From NCBI RefSeq assembly GCF_020532605.1, contig NZ_JAJATW010000008.1, positions 62,001-126,000 of the forward strand: a stretch of 64,000 bases of DNA. The letters are read 5' to 3'. The first letter of the stretch is position 1. Each line of letters starts with the position of its first letter. The translations under genes and the position numbers were made by a program. Below the pieces are notes generated by a model that had not been told where the DNA came from, made no database searches, and was given only the letters and a program-made list of their open reading frames with translations. The DNA comes from Marinomonas algarum. GTDB taxonomy: Bacteria; Pseudomonadota; Gammaproteobacteria; Pseudomonadales; Marinomonadaceae. Of this stretch, positions 45,749 through 55,528 are shown in pieces.

Positions 45749-46258
45749 ATGTCTGAATTAGCACCGATTAAAGAAAACGGGAAATCCTTGTCTGAAAACA
45801 AGAAAGGTGAGTTGCTGCAGTACCTTACTTTTAAGTTGATTGATGAGACCTATGGCATCAATGTCATGCAGATTAAAGAGGTCTTACGTTACAGTGAAAT
45901 AGCCCCCGTTCCAGGTGCGCCTTCTTATGTGCTAGGCATCGTTAATTTGCGTGGTAACGTCGTCACTGTGGTAGACACGCGTGTGCGGTTCAGTTTGCCT
46001 GAGTGCACGATTTCTGACGACACGCGCATCATTATTATCGAACATGATGGTGAGCAAGTGGGCTTGTTGGTTGATGCTGTACAAGAAGTCTTTTACTTGT
46101 ATCAAGGTGAGATCGAGCAAAGTCCAAGTGTCGGTAACGACGAAGCCTTGATGTTTATTCAGGGTGTGTATCAAAAAGACGAAGAGTTGGTTATTTTGTT
46201 GGAACTGGATCGTATGTTTGAACACAATGAAGCGCTTGGCATTGCTGCAATGAGTTAA
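45749..46258 (+). CDS. cheW: Chemotaxis coupling protein CheW
   Basis: CheW links chemoreceptors to the CheA kinase at the membrane-attached signalling array. The 169-residue protein has a CheW beta-barrel domain from about residue 25, with YLTFKLIDETYGINVMQIKEVL, PGAPSYVLGIVNLRGNVVTVVD and a second half with VGLLVDAVQEV. No receptor or cheA gene is adjacent, so it is an orphan copy serving a system elsewhere, or a paralogue. The start codon has a weak ribosome binding site. A terminator follows. Confidence 0.93.
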   Translation: MSELAPIKENGKSLSENKKGELLQYLTFKLIDETYGINVMQIKEVLRYSEIAPVPGAPSYVLGIVNLRGNVVTVVDTRVRFSLPECTISDDTRIIIIEHDGEQVGLLVDAVQEVFYLYQGEIEQSPSVGNDEALMFIQGVYQKDEELVILLELDRMFEHNEALGIAAMS

Positions 46259-46278
46259 GTGTTACGAATCCTTAAGAA

Positions 46279-46316
46279 CACAAGCAAACCATCTGTACGA
46301 TGGTTTTCTTGTTTTT
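46279..46316 (+). terminator. Terminator between cheW and the convergent gsk gene
   Basis: AAACCATC (46286-46293) pairs with GATGGTTT (46299-46306), and ACAAG/CTTGT extends the stem across one mismatch. T's follow at 46312-46316. It can serve both converging genes. Confidence 0.78.
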
Positions 46317-46332
46317 AGCCCCTAAGGTATTT

Positions 46333-47631
46333 TTATTGCTCCCAATAAGCTTCTTCTAAGCTGTCTTCTCGCTCCGGCAAGCCACGTGATAAGCGTGATG
46401 CATTTTGTACTAATATTTCGTAACTGACGCGGTTGGCGTATTTACAGATTTGTGCAAAAGACGAGTAGGCCAGAAAGGGGGCAAGGTGTTTTGTTGAATT
46501 TGGCTGTGCTTCTTTGTGAAAATGATTGGCAGAAATATCATGCAGCAGAGCAGACAAGGCGCCATCACCTGCACCGTTGGTGTTGCGTATTTTCTCGGGG
46601 CCACCCAAGTAGGGGTCAATATGGGAAAAGACTTTAATGGGGTGTTGGCAAGCCGATTTTGCCATGGGGCGACTGAACTCCCAACGATTAAAATCAGCAA
46701 GATGACCTGATTTGATGGGATTGGTTGTTTCTCGTTTTAAGGCTTCCTCTGTGTGACCACACAAATACATACCTTCTGCACCTGCCGTTAGCAGCACCAG
46801 ATCGACATGGTCTAGAATCCTATTTGCAGCTGCCAAGGGGTCAGACAACCCAGTTAGTGCCTCCGCTTCTGATTCATTCATGGCCAGTACCGTCACATAC
46901 TCTTTGATGAGCTCTAATAATTCATCGCGATGCTCTTCCACCAAGTGTGTGGTGCCAAGCGTTAAAGCAACCGGTACGTTATGCTGGCGGGAATGTTTTA
47001 ACGCCATTATCATGGCTTGCTTGATGGGCTTTGCTTGATGACGTAATGGGTAAGCGCAAGTCACCAAGGCTGCGGCACCGGCGACAATGCTTTCTGGAAT
47101 ATGATCGGTATTTAATTCGTCCATATCGCCCGGAGCAATGGCAAAAGTACGCTCACCGTCTGGTGTAATGAGGGTGATACCACGCCCGATATCCCCTGTG
47201 ACGCCTTGTAAATGATTCATATCGACTTTGCTGCTGGTGTGGCAGATATAGTGGTAAGCTGGTGACCCTAAACCAATGTTGGCCGACATGACACCGAACA
47301 AAACTGACTTGTCATCGGCCAAGACGGAGTAGTTGTGAATCGTGTTGCCGATTGTGCCACCGGCAAAGTGATCAGAAATGCATTGTTCTGCGGTGAGCTC
47401 AGCAAAAATTTCAACCGCAGTGTCCGCGTCTACCAAGTTAGACAGCCCCTTTTTTATACTGAATTTATCTAGAAAGGCATCGGATACATTAGCGACAACA
47501 TCAACGATGGTTTCGTCTAGTCCGACAATATAGGTGTCTTTATCGGGTTGTACTTCGGACGTGGGTAAAATAGGTTTGGGTTGAGAAACGGGGAAATAGT
47601 GTTTAAGTTTTCGTCTGCCAGGAAACTTCAT
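46333..47631 (-). CDS. gsk: Inosine-guanosine kinase
   Basis: Gsk is a PfkB-family kinase that phosphorylates guanosine and inosine in purine salvage. The chosen start MKFPGRRKLKHYFPV (47631) matches the enteric protein; an ATG 39 nt upstream adds 13 unrelated residues. The 432 residues include HFAGGTIGNTIHNYSVLADD, LTLGTTHLV and the catalytic NTNGAGDGALSALLHD. The C-terminus SRLSRGLPEREDSLEEAYWEQ is the family ending. It converges with cheW and diverges from moeB. Confidence 0.95.
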   Translation of the reverse strand: MKFPGRRKLKHYFPVSQPKPILPTSEVQPDKDTYIVGLDETIVDVVANVSDAFLDKFSIKKGLSNLVDADTAVEIFAELTAEQCISDHFAGGTIGNTIHNYSVLADDKSVLFGVMSANIGLGSPAYHYICHTSSKVDMNHLQGVTGDIGRGITLITPDGERTFAIAPGDMDELNTDHIPESIVAGAAALVTCAYPLRHQAKPIKQAMIMALKHSRQHNVPVALTLGTTHLVEEHRDELLELIKEYVTVLAMNESEAEALTGLSDPLAAANRILDHVDLVLLTAGAEGMYLCGHTEEALKRETTNPIKSGHLADFNRWEFSRPMAKSACQHPIKVFSHIDPYLGGPEKIRNTNGAGDGALSALLHDISANHFHKEAQPNSTKHLAPFLAYSSFAQICKYANRVSYEILVQNASRLSRGLPEREDSLEEAYWEQ

Positions 47632-47717
47632 GTTGATGCTCGTAAAGTAAGATTTTATGGAGTTTAGCAAAGAATGGACCGATCGGGCAGAATAGACCGT
47701 AAGGAAATTACGTAAAA

Positions 47718-48473
47718 ATGAATGAATCAGAGTTAGATCGTTATAGTCGACAACTGTTACTGCCTAATTTTGACATCGATGGGCAGTGTAAACTGATGGC
47801 GTCTCATATCTTGGTGGTAGGGATGGGCGGCCTTGGTAATATTGCAGCCACTTACCTTGCTACGTCTGGAGTGGGAACACTGACGTTAGCGGATGGGGAT
47901 CAGCTGGCGTTGAGTAATCTCCCGCGTCAGGTATTGTATGAAGATACTCAGATTGGGATGCATAAGGTCGCCGCTGCCGCAGAACAATTGGCTAAGAAAA
48001 ATCCTCAGGTAAAAATACATACGATATTGGAATTTTTAGAGGATGAAGCGCTTCAGCGGGCGGTCGATGTGGCGGATGTTGTGCTGGATTGTACTGATAA
48101 CTTTACTGCAAGAAAAAGTATCCATCGTGCCTGCTTGGCATCAAAAACACCGCTAGTCAGTGCAGCCGCTATCCGTTGGGAGGGACAGCTAGTAAATTTC
48201 TTATATCATCAACAGTCGTCGCCCTGTTATGAGTGCTTGTACCCTGATCTTGCTGATCAACAACTGAGTTGTAATGAGAGTGGTGTGATTGCGCCTGTTG
48301 TCGGTATGTTAGGCATTTTTCAAGCCCTAGAAGCACTTAAACTGGCAAGTGGTTGCGGTGAAGTAAAACACGGTTATCTTCGTTTATTTGATGGCTTTAC
48401 AGGACAATGGCGAGAAATGCGCTTAACACAAGACCCAGAATGCTCAGCTTGCTCGCGTAAAACGGGTATTTAG
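47718..48473 (+). CDS. moeB: MoeB/ThiF-family adenylyltransferase, probably MoeB
   Basis: Members adenylate the C-terminal glycine of sulfur-carrier proteins (MoaD or ThiS). It has 251 residues, no rhodanese domain. The nucleotide motif GMGGLG is at 35-40, the conserved DCTDNF at 124-129, and zinc is probably held by Cys170, Cys173, Cys242 and Cys245. Cys185 lies in SCNESGVIAPVVG, the MoeB-like position. The neighbours (gsk, trxB) are unrelated, so a ThiF role cannot be ruled out. Confidence 0.85.
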   Translation: MNESELDRYSRQLLLPNFDIDGQCKLMASHILVVGMGGLGNIAATYLATSGVGTLTLADGDQLALSNLPRQVLYEDTQIGMHKVAAAAEQLAKKNPQVKIHTILEFLEDEALQRAVDVADVVLDCTDNFTARKSIHRACLASKTPLVSAAAIRWEGQLVNFLYHQQSSPCYECLYPDLADQQLSCNESGVIAPVVGMLGIFQALEALKLASGCGEVKHGYLRLFDGFTGQWREMRLTQDPECSACSRKTGI

Positions 48474-48585
48474 TACCAATAGAGTTGAGCTATACGCATA
48501 ATGAATATATTTCCCTAAGAATTTGACCGTATTTTCGTTAGAATTCACCTAACTTTTTAAAGGTTCCCGCAGTAGGGCCAAATGA

Positions 48586-49563
<978 letters not shown>

Positions 49564-49588
49564 GACGACGTTTGTTTCGAGCAAAAAC

Positions 49589-49616
49589 AAAAAAACCGAT
49601 GTGAATCGGTTTTTTT
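49589..49616. terminator. Bidirectional terminator between trxB and ppa
   Basis: AAAAAAACCGAT (49589-49600) and ATCGGTTTTTTT (49605-49616) are perfect reverse complements around a GTGA loop. T7 tails are present on both strands, suiting the converging genes. Confidence 0.92.
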
Positions 49617-49638
49617 AGGTCTTTGAAAAACAGAGAAG

Positions 49639-50169
49639 TTATTTAGCGTTAAACGCAGCGATGCCTTCAATAATGGCTTTTTTCGCTTCATCAGCGTTTG
49701 CCCAGCCTTCTACTTTCACCCACTTGCCTTTTTCAAGCGTTTTGTAGTTTTCAAAGAAGTGTTCGATTTGGTCACGCAGTAGTTGAGGGATGTCATTGAC
49801 GTCTTGGATATGACCGTATTCTTTACTGAGTTTTTCGTGTGGCACGGCCACTAACTTGGCATCCATACCGGCTTCGTCGGACATATTGAGTACGCCAACA
49901 GGGCGGCAGCGAATCACAGAGCCAGGAACAACAGGATAAGGCGTGATGACTAATACATCTACTGGGTCGCCATCATCGGCTAACGTGTCGTTAACATAAC
50001 CATAGTTTGCTGGATAAAACATGGGTGCCGTCATAAAGCGGTCAACAACCAAAGCATCCATGTCATGGTCAACTTCATATTTTACTGGATTGGCTTGTGC
50101 CGGGATCTCAATGATAACGTTGATATCGTTTGGTGCATCTTTGCCAGCAGGGATTTTGTTATAGCTCAT
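49639..50169 (-). CDS. ppa: Inorganic pyrophosphatase
   Basis: The enzyme hydrolyses pyrophosphate and so drives biosynthesis forward. From ATG 50169 it has 176 residues, as in E. coli, starting [25 protein letters not shown] lies upstream. An ATG 36 nt earlier is less likely. The signature DGDPVDV is at 66-72 with the three metal Asp. A 208-nt gap with divergent promoters separates it from ihfB. Confidence 0.97.
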   Translation of the reverse strand: MSYNKIPAGKDAPNDINVIIEIPAQANPVKYEVDHDMDALVVDRFMTAPMFYPANYGYVNDTLADDGDPVDVLVITPYPVVPGSVIRCRPVGVLNMSDEAGMDAKLVAVPHEKLSKEYGHIQDVNDIPQLLRDQIEHFFENYKTLEKGKWVKVEGWANADEAKKAIIEGIAAFNAK

Positions 50170-50377
50170 TATTGTCTCTTCCAATGTAGTAAATATGATC
50201 AGCATTATAAAAGTTAGATAAGCTCTGCGCTAGCGGAAGAGTGCTCCTATGAGTAATATTCACGATTTTGGCTAAATAAAATCAGCAAAAAAAGTCTGAA
50301 AGTGCGTTAACTTATTGCTTTCTTTCTGAATTTAGCTAGTCTTACGTAGTGATCAAAATATAGTCGCGAGGACAGAA

Positions 50378-50683
50378 ATGACGAAATCTGAGCTGATAGA
50401 GTTGCTAATCGACCAGCAATCTCATTTGCCGGTGAAGGATGTAGAACAAGCTATCAAGGCAATGCTTGATCATATGTCGGATTCTTTGGCGAATGGAGAG
50501 CGCATTGAAATTAGAGGTTTTGGGAGTTTTTCATTGCATTACAGAGCACCTAGAATTGGCAGGAACCCAAAAACAGGCGATTCTGTTGAGCTAAATGCTA
50601 AATATGTCCCTCATTTTAAGCCTGGGAAAGAGTTGAGAGAGCTGGTGAATCTGCCAAGTAATGATACAAATGAACTTAACTAA
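50378..50683 (+). CDS. ihfB: Integration host factor beta subunit
   Basis: IhfB pairs with IhfA to bend DNA at promoters, origins and recombination sites. It has 101 residues. [25 protein letters not shown] is the typical HU/IHF arm, and [13 protein letters not shown] is the C-terminal signature. CGAGGA lies 8-9 nt upstream. In most gammaproteobacteria rpsA precedes ihfB; here ppa does. The downstream genes lapA, lapB and pyrF keep the usual order. Confidence 0.97.
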   Translation: MTKSELIELLIDQQSHLPVKDVEQAIKAMLDHMSDSLANGERIEIRGFGSFSLHYRAPRIGRNPKTGDSVELNAKYVPHFKPGKELRELVNLPSNDTNELN

Positions 50684-50758
50684 ATTGTTCTTTATGCCTC
50701 GAAATCTTATGGCTATAGCGGCATAATATCGTCATTCTATTTTTTGATAGGTTGCCTT

Positions 50759-51082
50759 ATGCTTAAGTGGCTAAAAAGAATTGTCTCTGCTGTTCTTATT
50801 ATCTTTTTTCTTGCTATTGGTGTGTTTTTCGCCATTCGAAACCCGCAAATTATCTCGCTTGACCTTGTTTTTTGGCAAGGTCCCGAGCTCAGTGTTGCGC
50901 TCTATATGATTCTCGCTTTTACTTTTGGGGCTTGTGTGGCATTGCTTATCAGTTCGGTTGCTTTTTTACATAATGAACGTCAGATAAGAGTGTTGACTCG
51001 TAAAAATGAGAAAGCGCGACAAGAAATTGATGCCTTAAGAAAAGCCTCCATTACGAAAGAGCTTTCTGTAGGCAAGGAGTAA
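50759..51082 (+). CDS. lapA: LapA (YciS) inner-membrane protein
   Basis: This 107-residue protein has two membrane helices (about 7-28 and 42-67) and a coiled, charged C-terminus, with IRNPQIISLDLVFWQGPELSVAL between them, as in LapA. LapA works with LapB in controlling LPS synthesis. I start at ATG 50759 (MLKWLKRIV); a TTG 15 nt upstream is poorer. lapB follows after 5 nt. Confidence 0.9.
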   Translation: MLKWLKRIVSAVLIIFFLAIGVFFAIRNPQIISLDLVFWQGPELSVALYMILAFTFGACVALLISSVAFLHNERQIRVLTRKNEKARQEIDALRKASITKELSVGKE

Positions 51083-51087
51083 CGGCG

Positions 51088-52266
51088 TTGACCGAAGTGG
51101 GGTTATTTCTAGTCCTGTTCGTCGCACTCTTTGTCGGATGGATAATGGGTCGCAAAAATTCGACATTAAAAAATAAACCGCCAAAGAAAAGTATTCCGAA
51201 AGACTATTTTCGTGGTCTTAACCATCTTCTTAACGACCAACATTCTGAGGCAATAGATGCCTTTGTTGACTCGTTAGAGGTGAACTCTGAAACCTTTGAT
51301 ATTCACCTCACGCTAGGAAATTTATTTCGTAAAAAAGGTGAAATTCAAAAAGCCATTAATATCCATCAAAGTCTATTAGCGCGTCCTGAAATTTCTGAGC
51401 GTGAAATGCACATGGTGCAAATGGAACTGGCCAGTGACTTTATGTCGGCCGGTTTATTGGATCGTGCAGGGCGCTTGCTCCTCAACATGGCTTCTACGTC
51501 GCGTAAAACCGAATTTCAGTCTAAAATTCTTTCTTTGCTAGTGGATTTGTATGAGTTCGAGCAAAGCTGGGATAAAGCCATTCAAATAGGCGATGAGCTA
51601 CTCAGGGAAACAACGAGTAAAAAAGAAGTGAAGCGACAGGCTCATTTTCACTGTGAGATGGCTCAGAATCTACAGAAAGATGAGTTATGGAAGCCGGCTT
51701 ATCAGCATTACAAAGACGCATTAACCGTTGATCCGAGTTGCATCCGTGCCAGTATTGGGGCAGCAGATGTGCTAAGTGGACAAGGTCGACATCGTGATTC
51801 AATTAAAGAGCTAAAACACGCAGCAGAACAAGACCCTGAGTTTATTTCAGTGATTTTACCCAAGTTAAAAGAGTCTTATCAGAAAGTGTGGGGCAGTGGT
51901 GGTTATATTAAGTTTTTGCAGGAGTATAACCAGAAGAAACCGTCGACTGCGCTCATCGTTGCTTTGTCTCAACACTATATGGAAACAGATCCCGAGTACG
52001 CAGAGATGTTCTTAGTTGAGCAGTTGAGAAGACATCCCACTATTAAAGGTTTTAAGGAGTTAATCAGCTTACAACTGACTGACTCACAGGGCTACAATCA
52101 ACAGCATCTGGCGGTATTATTTGAGTTGATTGATCAGCTTACTCAAGCAAAGCACAAATACCAATGTCGTCAATGTGGCTTCTCCGGTCATCAATTGCAT
52201 TGGCAATGCCCGAGTTGCAAAAACTGGGGTGTAGTAAAACCCATTCACGGTTTAGAAGGTGAGTAG
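51088..52266 (+). CDS. lapB: LPS assembly protein LapB (YciM)
   Basis: LapB acts with FtsH to set the level of LpxC, the committed enzyme of lipid A synthesis. The start codon is TTG with AAGGAG about 8 nt upstream. The 392 residues have one N-terminal membrane helix (3-20), TPR repeats through about residue 345, and a C-terminal rubredoxin-like zinc site with CRQC and CPSC (near 356-375). The family arrangement is complete. Its targets link it to the lpx genes in this same window. Confidence 0.95.
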   Translation: MTEVGLFLVLFVALFVGWIMGRKNSTLKNKPPKKSIPKDYFRGLNHLLNDQHSEAIDAFVDSLEVNSETFDIHLTLGNLFRKKGEIQKAINIHQSLLARPEISEREMHMVQMELASDFMSAGLLDRAGRLLLNMASTSRKTEFQSKILSLLVDLYEFEQSWDKAIQIGDELLRETTSKKEVKRQAHFHCEMAQNLQKDELWKPAYQHYKDALTVDPSCIRASIGAADVLSGQGRHRDSIKELKHAAEQDPEFISVILPKLKESYQKVWGSGGYIKFLQEYNQKKPSTALIVALSQHYMETDPEYAEMFLVEQLRRHPTIKGFKELISLQLTDSQGYNQQHLAVLFELIDQLTQAKHKYQCRQCGFSGHQLHWQCPSCKNWGVVKPIHGLEGE

Positions 52267-52316
52267 CCTTAAACCGTTCATTATTAACAACGAAGATTGA
52301 AACAAGAGGACACTGA

Positions 52317-53024
52317 ATGAGCTGCCAATCCCCTATTGTGGTTGCCCTAGACTACCCAACCATGACGCAATCTATTGAGATGGCAAAACAACTTGATCCA
52401 AAACAGTGTCGAGTAAAAGTAGGAAAAGAGTTATTCACAACGTCTGGTCCTGTTATTTTAGACGAGCTCCATAAGTTAGGGTTTGAGGTATTTTTAGACC
52501 TAAAATTCCATGACATTCCCAATACCGTCGCAAATGCCGTAGATGTGGCCGCTCGTGCTGGAGTGTGGATGGTGAATGTCCATGCTTCTGGTGGACGTCG
52601 TATGATGGAAGCATCGGCAAATGCATTGCAACAACGAATGGACAACAAAACTTTACTCATTGCGGTGACTGTGTTGACCAGCATGGATCAATCTGACCTA
52701 CGAGAGGTCGGTATTGATGTCACGCCTGAGCAACATGTTAAGCGTTTGGCTGCATTGGCGAAATCGTCTGGAATGGATGGTGTGGTTTGCTCCGCCCAAG
52801 AGTCGTCTATGTTGTCGACTGAGTTGGGCAAAGACTTTGTATTAGTAACGCCAGGTATTCGTCCTAAAGGTGCTGCTCAAGGTGACCAAAAACGTATCAT
52901 GACACCAGCAGAGGCCATGTCTGCGGGCAGTCACTATCTTGTTATGGGGCGTCCTATTACGCAGTCTCCAGATCCTATTGCAACCTTGACCGAGGTAAAC
53001 CGTACACTTGGTGTGCATGTATAA
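52317..53024 (+). CDS. pyrF: Orotidine 5'-phosphate decarboxylase
   Basis: PyrF makes UMP, the substrate of PyrH. It has 235 residues in a TIM barrel. The active-site signature FLDLKFHDIPNTVANA holds the catalytic Asp-Lys-Asp set. VVCSAQE and TPGIRPKGAAQGDQKRI bind the phosphate. AAGAGG lies about 7 nt upstream. It closes the ihfB-lapA-lapB-pyrF unit, and a terminator follows. Confidence 0.97.
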   Translation: MSCQSPIVVALDYPTMTQSIEMAKQLDPKQCRVKVGKELFTTSGPVILDELHKLGFEVFLDLKFHDIPNTVANAVDVAARAGVWMVNVHASGGRRMMEASANALQQRMDNKTLLIAVTVLTSMDQSDLREVGIDVTPEQHVKRLAALAKSSGMDGVVCSAQESSMLSTELGKDFVLVTPGIRPKGAAQGDQKRIMTPAEAMSAGSHYLVMGRPITQSPDPIATLTEVNRTLGVHV

Positions 53025-53087
53025 AGCGACCAGATAAAACAATGTGTAGATATTGAACTTCGTTAGAAAACCTTTTATTCTAATCGC

Positions 53088-53129
53088 GTTCGGCTGTTTT
53101 AGTAGCATCTAATTCCGCCGAGCTTTTTT
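53088..53129 (+). terminator. Terminator after pyrF
   Basis: GTTCGGC (53088-53094) pairs with GCCGAGC (53117-53123), with one G-U pair and a 22-nt loop, followed by T6. Confidence 0.6.
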
Positions 53130-53179
53130 AGCCAAGATGGCATTTCGTGCTGATGCAGCATTTAAAAAAGGATTTTATA

Positions 53180-53509
53180 ATGAAGAATACGAATGTTTTT
53201 CGAGATTTTCTCACCCGTCTACTGTTTATCCTTTCTCTGTCCGTCGTGTCTCTCCCCGCCTTGTCGGCGACACCTTTAGATATTAACTCAGCGACAGCAA
53301 TGGAATTTGCTTCCGTTATGTCTGGTGTTGGTATGAAAAAAGCACAGGCGATTATTGCTTACAGAGAAATGAATGGCCCCTTTGATTCACTGGATCAGCT
53401 CACTTATGTAAAAGGAATTGGCGCTACTCTGGTGATGCGCAATCAAGCGTTGTTGCGTGTTGTTTCGCCTGATAAGCCTGATCATAGTAAAGCCGAAGTT
53501 ATGCAGTGA
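53180..53509 (+). CDS. ComEA-like helix-hairpin-helix protein
   Basis: From ATG 53180, with AAGGA upstream, this 109-residue protein has a long signal sequence (residues 1-30, ending ALSA). One HhH DNA-binding domain follows: LDINSATAMEFASVMSGVGMKKAQAIIAYR and LDQLTYVKGIGATLVMRNQ. Exported ComEA-like proteins bind incoming DNA during natural transformation in some bacteria. No other com gene is nearby. The pyrF-ComEA order is seen in pseudomonad relatives. Confidence 0.88.
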   Translation: MKNTNVFRDFLTRLLFILSLSVVSLPALSATPLDINSATAMEFASVMSGVGMKKAQAIIAYREMNGPFDSLDQLTYVKGIGATLVMRNQALLRVVSPDKPDHSKAEVMQ

Positions 53510-53543
53510 TTACCGACCGGTTTTAACCTTAATAGATCAGTCG

Positions 53544-53580
53544 ACAATACAAGGCAGATTACTCTTCTGCTTTGTATTGT
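53544..53580. other. Long hairpin spanning the sulP stop codon
   Basis: ACAATACAAGGCAGA (53544-53558) pairs with TCTGCTTTGTATTGT (53566-53580) over 15 bp with one G-U. The loop contains the sulP stop. No T run follows on either strand, so it may block RNA decay between the converging ComEA-like and sulP genes. Confidence 0.55.
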
Positions 53581-55283
53581 GTCAGCGTGGTAATGGCTTG
53601 ATGTTGAGTCAAAAAAACGTGCCCATTTAACTGTTTCAATAGATCAGTATGGCGAAGCTTGTCCATTACTGGGCCTTTTACTTCAGATAAGTGAACTTTT
53701 ACGCCAGCATCATTTAAGCGACTGACGATTTTTTCTAAGCTTTGTAAGGCACTGGCATCAACCATATTGATTGCAGTGCACATAAGAATAAGATGCTGAA
53801 GATCGGGGTTTTGGGAGACAAGGCTTTGTAGCTGCTCTTCAAAGACACGAGCATTGGCGAAAAAGAGGTTTTCATCAATACGCACGGTTAGTACGGTGTT
53901 GTGTGTCTCAACGTCAAAGCGCTTGATATTACGAAAATGCTCTGTGCCTGGCACTCGCCCTACGATGGCGATGTGTGGGTGACTGGTGTGCCAAAGAAAA
54001 AATAACACCGACAACACAACCCCAATAATGAGCCCCGCTTCCATTCCTTCAATGATTACGACTAGAAACGTAATAATAAGCAGAATGGCCTCTTTTTTTG
54101 AAAAGCCCCAGAGCGCTTTTAAATCTGCAAAGCTGATCAATTTAGACATGGAGATCGTGATAATGGCCGCCAGGATGACGGTGGGCAAATAGTAGAATAC
54201 AGGCGTTAAAAACAACAAAGTTAATAAAATGAATAGGGCTGTAATGATGCCTGTCATTGGGCTTGTTGCACCACACTCAGCGTTTAACACGGTACGAGAA
54301 AGTCCCCCCGTTACAGGGAACGCGCCACTCATTGCAGATCCAATATTGGCCAATCCTAATCCAGCCAACTCTTGGTTTGGCTGAATGTCTTGACGGCGTT
54401 TGGCGGCATAAGACTGTGCCACTGACACTGAGCTAATAAAACCCACAATAGTGATCAAAAATACGCTGGGCAGAAGCGCTTTGATTAGTTCCCAGCTAAT
54501 AATGTTGACATTCATTGTAGGGAGAGAGGTAGGAACGGTACCGATTACTGCAACACCGAGCTGGTCAAGAGAGAAAAAGGCGACGATCAATGTCGTCACT
54601 ACCACCACAATAACAGGGCCGGATTTTTCAAGTAAATGAACGGTTGACTCAGGCAACCCAGTGAGTGTTAAAAGTTGGCCAAAATATCGTTTTATCATGA
54701 GCAAAGAAGTGATGCAAAAAGCACTTAATATAAGCGTGGGTATATTCGTACTGCCAATGTGTTGGTAAAGGCCAGTGACTAAAGGCAGGAGTGTATCGCC
54801 ATGTGATTCAATGCCTAAGAAGTATTTACTTTGTCCAATAATGATTAAAAGTGCGGATGCGCTGATAAAACCAGAGATGACGGGGTGGCTGAGTAAGTTG
54901 GTTAAAAAGCCCAGTTTTAACAGGCTTAATACCAATAAAAGTACACCAGACATCAATGCTAACAAGATAGCGATGCTGGCATAGTGTTCACTGCCTGACA
55001 CGGCAAAAGGTAATATCGCAGAAGCGGTCATAACAGAAGTCAGCGCGACAGGCCCAACCGCTAATGTTCGGCTTGTTCCAAACAATGAGTACAAAATAGA
55101 GGGTAAAATACTGGCGTATAAGCCCGTGATAGCGGGCAATCCCGCGAGCATGGCATAAGCCAAACTTTGAGGAATAACCATAATAGTAAAGATCAAGCTA
55201 GCAACAAAGTCCTGTTTAAAATCGTTCACTCGATAGTGTTTTAGCCAAGCAATAGCAGGTAGGAAGCGTTCGATGTTTATCAT
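53559..55283 (-). CDS. SulP-family anion transporter with STAS domain
   Basis: SulP (SLC26) proteins move sulfate, bicarbonate or other anions. The 574 residues from ATG 55283 begin FLPAIAWLKHYRVNDFKQDFVASL, the usual N-terminal approach to the membrane. The signature IPQSLAYAMLAGLPAITGLYAS and about 12 membrane segments follow, then a C-terminal STAS domain (about 445-565). The frame extends 44 codons upstream, but only the chosen ATG has AAGAG nearby. Substrate cannot be assigned; no carbonic anhydrase or sulfate gene is adjacent. Confidence 0.92.
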   Translation of the reverse strand: MINIERFLPAIAWLKHYRVNDFKQDFVASLIFTIMVIPQSLAYAMLAGLPAITGLYASILPSILYSLFGTSRTLAVGPVALTSVMTASAILPFAVSGSEHYASIAILLALMSGVLLLVLSLLKLGFLTNLLSHPVISGFISASALLIIIGQSKYFLGIESHGDTLLPLVTGLYQHIGSTNIPTLILSAFCITSLLMIKRYFGQLLTLTGLPESTVHLLEKSGPVIVVVVTTLIVAFFSLDQLGVAVIGTVPTSLPTMNVNIISWELIKALLPSVFLITIVGFISSVSVAQSYAAKRRQDIQPNQELAGLGLANIGSAMSGAFPVTGGLSRTVLNAECGATSPMTGIITALFILLTLLFLTPVFYYLPTVILAAIITISMSKLISFADLKALWGFSKKEAILLIITFLVVIIEGMEAGLIIGVVLSVLFFLWHTSHPHIAIVGRVPGTEHFRNIKRFDVETHNTVLTVRIDENLFFANARVFEEQLQSLVSQNPDLQHLILMCTAINMVDASALQSLEKIVSRLNDAGVKVHLSEVKGPVMDKLRHTDLLKQLNGHVFLTQHQAITTLTQYKAEE

Positions 55284-55528
55284 AAAAGCTCTTATGCCGG
55301 TGAAACGGTCAAATAGAATGAGTGAAGTTAAATAGGTTTTTCTTTTGTTTTTTATCTTAAATATAAGCTTAAGCTTTAATGTTATCGACAGTAAATCGAT
55401 TAGTAAAGTCATCATCTGATCTAAAAGGTCGATTTTCCTGTATATGAGTGAATAAAAGGGGAAAGTTCAGACGATCCCCGTGAAATTTGGTAACCTCATT
55501 CTTCTACAGAAATGCTTAGGAAAAGTCC

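Noticed and set aside
55284..55415. 44-codon N-terminal extension of the SulP transporter
   Set aside because: The added residues do not resemble SulP N-termini and the chosen ATG lies where the family normally starts.
55430..55528. Possible LexA box upstream of uvrB (CTGTATAT at 55438-55445)
   Set aside because: Only the left half matches CTGT-N8-ACAG; the expected ACAG is missing, so SOS control cannot be claimed.
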